Below are positions 1-5,319 of a stretch of DNA of 5,319 bases, one piece after another (position 1 is the first letter of the stretch; each line of letters starts with the position of its first letter). Below the pieces are notes generated by a model that saw nothing but the letters and a program-made list of their open reading frames with translations, searched no databases and had not been told where the DNA came from. Both the position numbers and the translations under genes were made by a program. The stretch is taken from positions 1 through 5,319 of the forward strand of contig JAKAJY010000046.1 of assembly GCA_021824845.1 (NCBI GenBank), given 5' to 3'. Source of the DNA: an archaeon (GTDB taxonomy: Archaea; Thermoproteota; Nitrososphaeria; Nitrososphaerales; Nitrosopumilaceae).

Positions 1-2
1 AC

Positions 3-1415
3 CCAGGCATACTGGGTTATGACGACGACGTGGTTCCGGCATTGGATCGTGCAATTCTTTCATGCCATGACGTGTTTTTGATTGGGCAAATCGGCCAGGC
101 AAAGACTCGACTAGTTGAGGTGATTGCAAAAAATCTCTTATCACCAATTCCGGTGATTGACGGCTCTATTACAAATGACACTCCGATGGATCTTCTAGCA
201 CCTGATCTTATCTCACTATTAGAGGGACAAGAACCTACTGGTACATCACCGACATTTCACATCAGTCCAGAGAGTGCAAAAAAAATCCAAGACCATAATC
301 TAGACACCAAAATATCTTGGATTGAAGGCGCTCAAAGATTTCGTTATATCTTGGCAACACCAGACATTTCTGTCAAAGACTTGGTTGGATATATTGATGC
401 AATCAAGGTGGCAAAGAAAGGAGTTGAAATATTCAAAATCGACTCGTATTCTCCAGGACAGCTACTGCAGGCAAAACATGGGATATTCTGCATTGATGAG
501 CTGCCAGTACTGGACCCAAGAAAACAGGTTGCATTATTATCCGTACTGCAAGAGGGAAAATACACCACAGGATCATACCCTGTAGTCTTTGAGCCAAAGA
601 CCGTATTTTTTGCAACAGCAAATCCAATTGACTATACTCATTCGGGCAAAATTATCGAGCCGCTATATGATAGATTAAAGTCTCACATCCATACTCATTA
701 TCCAAAGACCATCTTAGATGAAATGCACATCATACTGCAAGAAGCAAAAATCGCAAACTGTATGATTCCAGTATTTGTCCTAAAGACCTTGGCAAGACTT
801 GTGCACAAGGCTCGTGCAAATCCTGAGATAAATCAGGCAAAGGGTGTTAGCGTAAGATTTGGAATACATGGGCTAGAATTGTTGGTTGGAGAATCAGAGA
901 GAACGCGTGCAATATCGCACAAGCTGGTCCCAGTACCTCGTCACTCTGATATGTACTGCTTGGGACAGATTGCAAAATTCGAGCTATCTGAAATCGATGA
1001 TACTCTGGAAAATCGCCGCAAAGTATTCGAGTCCATTCTGAACGATTCCATCAAAGAGACCGCATTAGAATATGTCCAAGCCATTCCACAAGAGACACTG
1101 GACGCAATAAAACAAGAATTCTCTGGCAAGACATTTCAGGTATCACAGGGGATGGTTTGGCAGAACGGGCCGGCATCATATTCCAACCAACTCTTGGGAT
1201 TTGCTAATCTATCCAAAACCATACAATCTCAATCAGAGCAAATCCTTCAGGAACAATCAAGCCTTGCAGGTAAGACTCCAAACCAAAATCTCACACCGGA
1301 TCAAAAAACCGACTCTGAGTTTAGATCGGCAGTCTTGGAGATAGTCTTGGATGGACTGTGTTACTTAACCCCAAAGATCATCGACAAAAAAGACACAGGT
1401 TATGTTGCAGCATAA
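3..1415 (+). CDS. MoxR/Mg-chelatase (ChlI)-like AAA+ ATPase, 5'-partial
   Basis: AAA+ ATPase that probably remodels a protein or drives metal insertion together with the VWA protein encoded next. Counting the GTG at position 30 as residue 1, visible motifs are Walker A GQIGQAKT (19-26, with the Ala usual in MoxR-type loops), Walker B GIFCIDEL (151-158, D156/E157), sensor-1 Asn in ATANP (N198), a candidate arginine finger in YDRLK (R215) and sensor-2 Arg in GVSVRFG (R276). The block DLVGYIDAIKVA followed by PGQLLQAKHGIFCIDE is the helix-2 insert arrangement of ChlI/BchI-like ATPases. Walker A and B are about 125 residues apart, so an extra segment (about 62-105) is present. A Q/S/T-rich linker (about 394-430) precedes a short C-terminal helix. 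The frame stays open to the window edge (PGILGYDDD just before the GTG), so the true start lies upstream. The ATPase class is secure; the substrate is unknown. It could also be a diverged chelatase subunit. Confidence 0.9.
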   Translation, partial: PGILGYDDDVVPALDRAILSCHDVFLIGQIGQAKTRLVEVIAKNLLSPIPVIDGSITNDTPMDLLAPDLISLLEGQEPTGTSPTFHISPESAKKIQDHNLDTKISWIEGAQRFRYILATPDISVKDLVGYIDAIKVAKKGVEIFKIDSYSPGQLLQAKHGIFCIDELPVLDPRKQVALLSVLQEGKYTTGSYPVVFEPKTVFFATANPIDYTHSGKIIEPLYDRLKSHIHTHYPKTILDEMHIILQEAKIANCMIPVFVLKTLARLVHKARANPEINQAKGVSVRFGIHGLELLVGESERTRAISHKLVPVPRHSDMYCLGQIAKFELSEIDDTLENRRKVFESILNDSIKETALEYVQAIPQETLDAIKQEFSGKTFQVSQGMVWQNGPASYSNQLLGFANLSKTIQSQSEQILQEQSSLAGKTPNQNLTPDQKTDSEFRSAVLEIVLDGLCYLTPKIIDKKDTGYVAA

Positions 1416-2742
1416 TCTCAAGAATTTCGTATATCAGTCCAGCACTGAGGAAAAACAGAGTCAAGCGCCAAAGGATGGGTTAGATCAAAATACAATTGAA
1501 AAACTAATGCAAAGCCTTGCAAAACAATCCATGCGGGAAAAGGCACCTAGCCTTGAAGATCTGGAATCTATCCTACAAGGCGAGATCAAAGAATCCAGCA
1601 CGGAGCAGACCCAAACCGAATCCGACTCTGCACCTCAAAACGATGACACAAAGTCCATCACAAAGTATCTGATGGAACATGGTTATCTCAAAGACGAAAA
1701 AAACTGGCTTACAAAAAAAGGGTTTTTTGCAATAGGCAACCAAATTCTGCGGGATCTGCTAAACCAGCTAAAACCAGGCGAATTTGGACTACATGAGACC
1801 AAATCCGTAGGTGCAGGCGCCACAATGCTGGATACTACAAAAAAGTTTGAGCTTGGAGGGGACCTAAAACTCCTAAATGTTTCATCAAGTCTGCTAAATA
1901 CAATTCAGCGACTCAGCAAGCAGACAAAGTCACTCGAATTTCCACTAGACTTGGATGTTGATGACTTTGAGGAATATGAAACCACGGAGGATGTCTCTGC
2001 TGCCATTGTGTATTGCATTGATTTGAGCTCTACAATGAAATCGTCTTTGGATAGTTCCGGCATGAGTAGAATCGAGGCAGCCAAGCGTGCACTATGGGGC
2101 CTTTATGTTTTGAACAACAGATTCTTCCCAAATGATTCCATTAGTATAGTTGGCTTTGCGTCAATGGCCTCGGTGATAAACCCACTTGACATTCCGTTTT
2201 TGAAAACATATGATGCAAACGACGAGTTCCTACACTATACCAACTATCAGGCAGCATTCCGTCTGGCAAAAAAACTATTACAAAAGACTAGTGCAAAAAA
2301 CAAAAGAATCGTAATGGTAACCGATGGGCAGCCAAGCGCATGCTTTGTTGATAATGACTCCCAAAAAGAGTCCATCTTGTCTGAAAAGCCATACTCGAAT
2401 TTTTACGTGCCAAACGATTCTCTGCTATCAAAAATAAGATCCGAGCGTAACCTCAAGATCGACCAAAACTTGGGCACACAGGTCTATCTTTGCTACAGAT
2501 ACAAAAAAGTCGACCCAAAAGTAGACGAGAGAACAATATCTGAGGCAAAAAAATGTATCCGCGAAAACATCCAAATCGATTCTATTGTAGTAAGTGAGGA
2601 AATGGAGCTGTTGGAATATGTGCAGCAAATGGAAAAAGCCTTGCAGGGAAAGACATACCACATAAACCAAAACAACATGGACCGAGTCTTGGTAATTGAC
2701 TATCTATACAACACCAAGAAGATATTAGGCTCAAAAAACTAG
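1402..2742 (+). CDS. VWA-domain protein, partner of the upstream AAA+ ATPase
   Basis: A 446-residue protein, probably cytosolic (no signal peptide or membrane segment), likely the adaptor that couples the upstream ATPase to its target. Residues 1-80 are polar, low-complexity and rich in Q, E and S. Residues 85-122 look like a small helical module (GYL, LTKKGFFAIG, LRDLL), followed by a linker with FELGGDLKLL and DFEEYET, a layout I recognise from bacterial and archaeal VWA proteins encoded beside MoxR/ChlI-like ATPases. The VWA domain (about 200-420) has a complete MIDAS metal site: DLSST (D207, S209, T211, Thr replacing the usual last Ser), T280 in YTNYQAAF, and D308 in VTDGQP. About 45 extra residues follow the third MIDAS motif. 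The start overlaps the ATPase end by 14 bases in another frame, implying coupled translation. No convincing Shine-Dalgarno site precedes it, so the exact start is less certain. The lack of an N-terminal AAA-like domain argues against a true BchD/ChlD subunit. Confidence 0.88.
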   Translation: MLQHNLKNFVYQSSTEEKQSQAPKDGLDQNTIEKLMQSLAKQSMREKAPSLEDLESILQGEIKESSTEQTQTESDSAPQNDDTKSITKYLMEHGYLKDEKNWLTKKGFFAIGNQILRDLLNQLKPGEFGLHETKSVGAGATMLDTTKKFELGGDLKLLNVSSSLLNTIQRLSKQTKSLEFPLDLDVDDFEEYETTEDVSAAIVYCIDLSSTMKSSLDSSGMSRIEAAKRALWGLYVLNNRFFPNDSISIVGFASMASVINPLDIPFLKTYDANDEFLHYTNYQAAFRLAKKLLQKTSAKNKRIVMVTDGQPSACFVDNDSQKESILSEKPYSNFYVPNDSLLSKIRSERNLKIDQNLGTQVYLCYRYKKVDPKVDERTISEAKKCIRENIQIDSIVVSEEMELLEYVQQMEKALQGKTYHINQNNMDRVLVIDYLYNTKKILGSKN

Positions 2743-2750
2743 CCAAGTCA

Positions 2751-3044
2751 ATGTCCTATGATAAATCAAAGATAGCCGATTCACTGTTTAATCCGGATGT
2801 TTCAATTATAATGACAGAATTGGAATCCGGACCAAAAGAATCTGCACTATTATCATCCATGCTTGGTATCCCAGAATCTGAAATCAAAACAAGATTGGAA
2901 TATTTGGTGGAATCTGGATTTGTCATTGTGTCTGGTACTGCATATGGAGTCGATTCTGAAAAATTAGCCAAATTTATGGAGAACGATGAAAACTACAAGG
3001 GCGTAGTTGATGGGCTAACCGAGCTTGACAGCTATCTTAACTAG
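2751..3044 (+). CDS. small winged-helix-like protein
   Basis: A 97-residue protein of unproven function. Residues about 16-75 follow a winged helix-turn-helix plan: a helix (SIIMTELESG), a second helix (KESALLSSMLG), a recognition-type helix after IPESEIKTRLEYLVESG, then a short beta wing (FVIVSGTAYGVD), with an acidic C-terminal tail. The segment LEYLVESGFVIV is typical of ArsR/MarR/TrmB-like folds. The protein is strongly acidic, with few Arg/Lys where DNA contacts would fall, so it may be a protein-protein module rather than a DNA binder. It begins 8 bases after the VWA gene with no Shine-Dalgarno site, so it is probably co-transcribed and translationally linked. Its stop shares the palindrome CTAG with the stop of the convergent gene. 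The fold is inferred from sequence pattern only. The gene is real by tight packing and an uninterrupted, compositionally similar frame. Confidence 0.75.
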   Translation: MSYDKSKIADSLFNPDVSIIMTELESGPKESALLSSMLGIPESEIKTRLEYLVESGFVIVSGTAYGVDSEKLAKFMENDENYKGVVDGLTELDSYLN

Positions 3045-3538
3045 ACTTTTTTCCTATTCTTTAGCGCATATATTGCAGCAATTCCGACTCCGACAAATCC
3101 TGATATGATCATGGATTGGCCTAGCATGTTTATTGCTATTAATGATTTGTCTGGCATGTGGGTTAGTCCCAAAACTATCGGAGTCTCTGGGCCTGAATTC
3201 TGCACTATTATCTTATAGTCTCCCCTGCTTTCAATATCGAAATATTCTTCAGTTGATACTTGTGTTATCTGCTTTGTTACAATTTCTGTGCCACTTGGAT
3301 CATACAGGCTTGCAACAAGTGATGTCTTGTCAAACCCTTCTGCACGAATCACAAATGCGCCCTTGTTGGTAATTGATGGGTCTAGCTCTTTTTGCAGCTC
3401 TGCAGGAATTGTGTTGTTTAGCAGTGATTCCTTGATTGATATTTGTCCTGAGATAAATGACGCACCAGTATATGATAGGATCATTCCTATTGCAACTAAC
3501 GCTCCGCCAACAAAGAGGATCAACGGTGCCTTTTTCAT
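3041..3538 (-). CDS. membrane-anchored protein with GOLD/PPC-like extracytoplasmic domain
   Basis: A 165-residue protein not assigned to a known function. Residues 5-27 form a hydrophobic N-terminal segment after MKK, and 134-158 a second one before the basic tail KNRKKV. By the positive-inside rule both ends face the cytoplasm and residues about 28-133 face outside. That loop is beta-rich, with AFVIRAEGF, SLVASLYDPSGTEIV, EEYFDIESRGDYKIIVQN and PIVLGLTH. The order 'DPSG ... YFDIESRGDYKIIVQN' resembles GOLD/p24 and PPC-type sandwich domains that bind other proteins; this is pattern resemblance, not proof. It is encoded alone, convergent with the winged-helix gene (4-base overlap on CTAG) and divergent from the oxidase operon across 136 bases. 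The ATG at 3538 is favoured because a TATA-like box lies 26-27 bases before it, as expected for a leaderless message. Confidence 0.8.
   Translation of the reverse strand: MKKAPLILFVGGALVAIGMILSYTGASFISGQISIKESLLNNTIPAELQKELDPSITNKGAFVIRAEGFDKTSLVASLYDPSGTEIVTKQITQVSTEEYFDIESRGDYKIIVQNSGPETPIVLGLTHMPDKSLIAINMLGQSMIISGFVGVGIAAIYALKNRKKV
3045..3060 (+). terminator. candidate T-rich terminator of the ATPase/VWA operon
   Basis: Directly after the last stop codon of the operon the + strand has a six-T run (3047-3052) and then a pyrimidine-rich stretch (CCTATTCTTT). Archaeal RNA polymerase terminates at T-runs without needing a hairpin, and none is visible here. The site lies inside the 3' end of the convergent gene, where the run encodes its last lysines on the other strand. 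Confidence 0.45.
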
Positions 3539-3560
3539 TAACCATTGCCATCTTTATGCT

Positions 3561-3568
3561 CTATATTG
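3561..3568 (-). promoter_or_regulatory. TATA-like box for the minus-strand membrane protein
   Basis: On the minus strand this reads CAATATAG. Its centre is about 26-27 bases upstream of the ATG at 3538, the usual distance from an archaeal TATA box to the transcription start, which predicts a leaderless or nearly leaderless transcript. The box is not a strong consensus match, and the nearby CATAAAGA at 3551-3558 is a weaker alternative. Confidence 0.45.
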
Positions 3569-3617
3569 GTATTGAGGCGTAATTTGTTGGGAATTTTGTG
3601 CCTAGAAATTTAGTCTT

Positions 3618-3646
3618 GGCTAACAAAGTTAGCCTAGGCTAACTTT
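3618..3646. promoter_or_regulatory. overlapping inverted-repeat operator, DtxR/IdeR-like
   Basis: Three alternating copies of one 7-base half-site lie here: GGCTAAC (3618-3624), GTTAGCC (3628-3634) and GGCTAAC (3637-3643). The first pair forms an inverted repeat around AAA. The second pair forms GTTAGCC-TA-GGCTAAC, a perfect palindrome extended by AAA and TTT to 22 bases (3625-3646). The outer copies are direct repeats 19 bases apart, about two helical turns. The palindrome runs into the TATA box of the oxidase operon, so bound protein should block TBP/TFB. The core GTTAGCCTA is also found in the DtxR/IdeR operator consensus (TTAGGTTAGCCTAACCTAA), which suggests a metal-dependent repressor of that family. 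The regulator gene is not in this window. Confidence 0.75.
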
Positions 3647-3651
3647 AAATA
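3644..3651 (+). promoter_or_regulatory. TATA box of the oxidase-transporter operon
   Basis: TTTAAATA is a good archaeal TATA box. Its centre (about 3647-3648) lies 27 bases before the GTG at 3675, so transcription should begin at or next to the start codon and the message would be leaderless. The TFB recognition element would fall inside the palindrome just upstream, consistent with repression by occlusion. Confidence 0.65.
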
Positions 3652-3674
3652 AACAATCTTGCTATGATGACATA

Positions 3675-4694
3675 GTGAAGTCGTTCTCAAAAATGATATT
3701 TGCCCTAGCAGTAACTGCGATCCTAGCTACGCTTTACTTTGTTTATCCAATACAAATCAACGCAAACCAAGAAAAAACATTTCTGACTCATTCTGGAGCT
3801 GTAATCAAAACAACCGGACAGGTACTGGATCCTATCTATACTGCTCAAACAGTTGAAATCGATCCAGACAAGTATCTCCGAGAATTCAACTATGGAAGAA
3901 TATCTAACATTGACGGAAAGACAGTACGGGAATACACCATAATAGCTAATGATGACAAAGTAATGGAGATATCCCCAGGTGTTTTCTATAATGTTTGGAC
4001 CTTTAATGGAACCGTACCAGGACCCACCATTCGCGCAACGGAAGGAGACTGGGTCAAAGTAAAATTCATCAATCAAGGCTCAAAACAGCACACAATACAC
4101 TTCCACGGATTTCATGCAGCTGAAATGGATGGAGTATTTGAGCCGGTAGGTGGAAACGGTGGACAGTTTACCTACGAGTTTGAGGCAGGCCCTGTAGGAG
4201 TTCATCCATATCATTGTCATGTGATGCCACTAGAGGAACACATCTCTCATGGATTGTATGGCGTGTATATTGTTGATCCAAAGGAGCCAAGACCACATGC
4301 CGACGAGATGGTGATGGTCCTAAACGGGTTTGATACTGACTTTGACACTGAGAATAATTTCTATGCAGCAAACACAATTCCGTTTTACTACCAGCATCAT
4401 CCAATCCAGATCAAGACTGGTGAGCTGGTAAGGCTGTATGTAGTCAATATCTTGGAATTTGATCAAATCAACAATTTTCACCTTCATGGAAACCTGTACC
4501 ATTATTACCCAACAGGCACGTATGAGGTGCCTAGTGCATTTACCGACATGATGACCTTCTCGCAGGGCGAACGGGGAATCATGGAGTTTACCTATGATAT
4601 GCCTGGCAAGTTCATGTTCCATGCGCACAAGACTGAGTTTGCCGAAAAGGGCTGGACCGGACTGTTCCTAGTCAAAGACGAGGTCATTCAATAA
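3675..4694 (+). CDS. exported two-domain multicopper oxidase (T1 copper in domain 1)
   Basis: A 339-residue cell-surface multicopper oxidase that should couple one-electron substrate oxidation to O2 reduction. Residues 1-30 are a signal peptide or membrane anchor (K2 and K6, then a hydrophobic stretch). Domain 1 (about 85-205) has HTIHFHG (H139, H142, H144) and HPYHCHVMPLEEHISHGL (H180, C181, H182, H189). Domain 2 (about 210-335) has FHLHG (H269, H271) and FHAHK (H316, H318). This gives the eight His of a trinuclear cluster and a type 1 copper (H139, C181, H189) in domain 1 only; in domain 2 Asn266 and Ala317 replace the T1 ligands. L194 occupies the axial position often held by Met. This matches type C two-domain oxidases, not nitrite reductase NirK, which lacks the HxH/HCH pairs. 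The GTG start is supported by the TATA spacing and the lysines of the signal; ATG at 3693 would lose them. Substrate (Fe, Mn, Cu or organic) is unknown; the neighbouring transporter favours a metal. Confidence 0.92.
   Translation: MKSFSKMIFALAVTAILATLYFVYPIQINANQEKTFLTHSGAVIKTTGQVLDPIYTAQTVEIDPDKYLREFNYGRISNIDGKTVREYTIIANDDKVMEISPGVFYNVWTFNGTVPGPTIRATEGDWVKVKFINQGSKQHTIHFHGFHAAEMDGVFEPVGGNGGQFTYEFEAGPVGVHPYHCHVMPLEEHISHGLYGVYIVDPKEPRPHADEMVMVLNGFDTDFDTENNFYAANTIPFYYQHHPIQIKTGELVRLYVVNILEFDQINNFHLHGNLYHYYPTGTYEVPSAFTDMMTFSQGERGIMEFTYDMPGKFMFHAHKTEFAEKGWTGLFLVKDEVIQ
4680..4684 (+). promoter_or_regulatory. ribosome binding site for the ZIP-like transporter
   Basis: GAGGT matches the core of the archaeal anti-Shine-Dalgarno complement (GGAGGTGAT) and ends 9 bases before the ATG at 4694. 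It lies inside the end of the oxidase gene and supports that internal operon start. The other starts in the window have no comparable site. Confidence 0.55.
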
Positions 4695-5319
4695 TGGAAT
4701 CCACAAAGACCTCCAAGACAAAGATTCTGGCAGCAGGAATAATTCCAATTGTCTTGCTGGCTGCAATGATTCTGTATCTGTTTGGGCCTGGCGCTGATCT
4801 GTTAAATTTTGGAACACCGCTACCAGACATTACAATAGAGAGAATAGAATTTGTAAAATCCGAGATTCAGGTCACTGTGAGAAACACTGGGCCGATCGAT
4901 CTTTCAATTGCACAAGCTGATGTCAATGACAGAATTCATCCTGCCGCAATAGAGCCGGACGCACACCTATCAAGATTTGAAACAGCTCTAGTTAGAATCC
5001 CCTTTGAGTGGAACGAGGCAGAGCCATATGAGATAGGCCTTACTGTAAATGATGGAACTCGTTTCGCACAGTCAGTAGAGGCGGCAGCCCCTGCAATGAA
5101 GCCAAGCCTTGATCTTGTATCATACTTTGCAGTAATTGGAACCTATGTTGGAATAATTCCTGTCATGATTGGATTGTTATGGTTCCCATTCATTACCAAG
5201 ATGAGCCCTGCAAAATACAAATTCTTTTTGGCATTGACTGCCGGGCTGTTGATATTTTTAGGAATTGATGCAGTCGAGGAGGGCTTTGAGATCTCCTCGG
5301 AACGACTCTCTGGTGCATT
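4694..5319 (+). CDS. ZIP-like metal transporter with N-terminal ectodomain, 3'-partial
   Basis: The first 208 residues of a membrane protein that runs off the window. After a Lys/Thr-rich start (MESTKTSKTK) comes a membrane segment (11-30), then a soluble loop (about 32-137) with beta strands such as ITIERIEFV, IQVTVRNTGPIDL and YEIGLTVND, resembling a CARDB/Ig-like domain outside the cell. Further membrane segments follow at about 140-166 (YFAVIGTYVGIIPVMIGLLWFP region) and 176-192 (FFLALTAGLLIFLGIDAVEEG). The latter resembles the early helices of ZIP-family divalent-metal transporters, with acidic residues D192, E195 and E196 at its end. The diagnostic later ZIP helices (HExxE/HxxxH-type) lie beyond the window, so the family call is provisional. 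Its ATG overlaps the oxidase stop (TAATG) and has a GAGGT site, so the two are one operon under the palindromic operator. It probably moves Fe, Mn or Zn across the membrane in concert with the oxidase. Confidence 0.72.
   Translation, partial: MESTKTSKTKILAAGIIPIVLLAAMILYLFGPGADLLNFGTPLPDITIERIEFVKSEIQVTVRNTGPIDLSIAQADVNDRIHPAAIEPDAHLSRFETALVRIPFEWNEAEPYEIGLTVNDGTRFAQSVEAAAPAMKPSLDLVSYFAVIGTYVGIIPVMIGLLWFPFITKMSPAKYKFFLALTAGLLIFLGIDAVEEGFEISSERLSGA

Noticed and set aside
30..32. GTG as the real start of the ATPase gene
   Set aside because: The frame is open back to the window edge and the residues before it (GILGYDDD) fit the region that normally precedes the Walker A helix, so the gene begins upstream of the window.
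2959..2963. Minus-strand T5 run as terminator of the membrane-protein gene
   Set aside because: Too short and about 80 bases beyond the stop, inside another gene; insufficient support.
3013..3019. A fourth GGCTAAC half-site inside the winged-helix gene
   Set aside because: It is isolated, has no inverted partner nearby and sits in coding sequence; one chance copy of a 7-mer is expected in a window this size.
3288..3575. Plus-strand ORF of 95 codons opposite the membrane-protein gene
   Set aside because: It is the complement of a frame with clear membrane segments, positive-inside tails and a promoter; it also runs through the divergent promoter region.
3664..3675. Tiny upstream ORF (ATG ATG ACA TAG) whose stop overlaps the oxidase GTG
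   Set aside because: The predicted transcription start is at about 3674-3675, so these codons would not be in the message; likely chance.
3693..3695. ATG as an alternative start of the multicopper oxidase
   Set aside because: It would remove the two lysines of the signal peptide and break the 27-base TATA-to-start spacing.
3723..4076. Minus-strand ORF of 117 codons inside the oxidase gene
   Set aside because: Shadow of a gene with a full set of copper motifs; no promoter or recognisable protein features.
3675..4694. Copper nitrite reductase NirK
   Set aside because: NirK lacks the paired HxH and HCH motifs; here all eight trinuclear-cluster histidines of a multicopper oxidase are present.

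Overview
The window looks like archaeal chromosome, most likely from an ammonia-oxidising lineage of Nitrososphaerota (Thaumarchaeota). This assignment rests on three things: moderately AT-rich coding DNA, archaeal TATA-box promoters placed 26-27 bases before start codons (leaderless genes), and a two-domain multicopper oxidase directly followed by a ZIP-like metal transporter, a pairing I associate with that phylum. No RNA gene, insertion sequence, CRISPR array or tRNA was seen, and coding density is very high.

Region A (1-3044, + strand) is a tightly packed three-gene unit. It holds a MoxR/Mg-chelatase-like AAA+ ATPase (5' end outside the window), a VWA-domain protein overlapping it by 14 bases, and a small winged-helix-like protein 8 bases further on. 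The first two form a typical ATPase/VWA remodelling or metal-insertion pair whose target is not visible. The unit ends on a CTAG shared with the stop codon of the convergent gene, so its T-rich terminator lies inside that gene.

Region B (3041-3538, - strand) encodes a small protein with two membrane segments enclosing an extracytoplasmic beta-rich domain that resembles GOLD/p24 or PPC-type sandwiches.

Region C (3539-3674) is the only real intergenic stretch. It is a divergent promoter region. On the oxidase side it carries three alternating copies of a 7-base half-site (GGCTAAC / GTTAGCC / GGCTAAC). The last two form a perfect 22-base palindrome that runs into the TATA box. The core resembles operators of DtxR/IdeR-type metal-dependent repressors.

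Region D (3675-5319, + strand) is the controlled operon: an exported two-domain multicopper oxidase with a full copper ligand set, then a ZIP-like transporter (3' end outside the window) whose start codon overlaps the oxidase stop (TAATG). The simplest reading is a metal-responsive oxidase-permease module for iron, manganese, zinc or copper handling at the cell surface. The metal and the regulator cannot be identified from this window.
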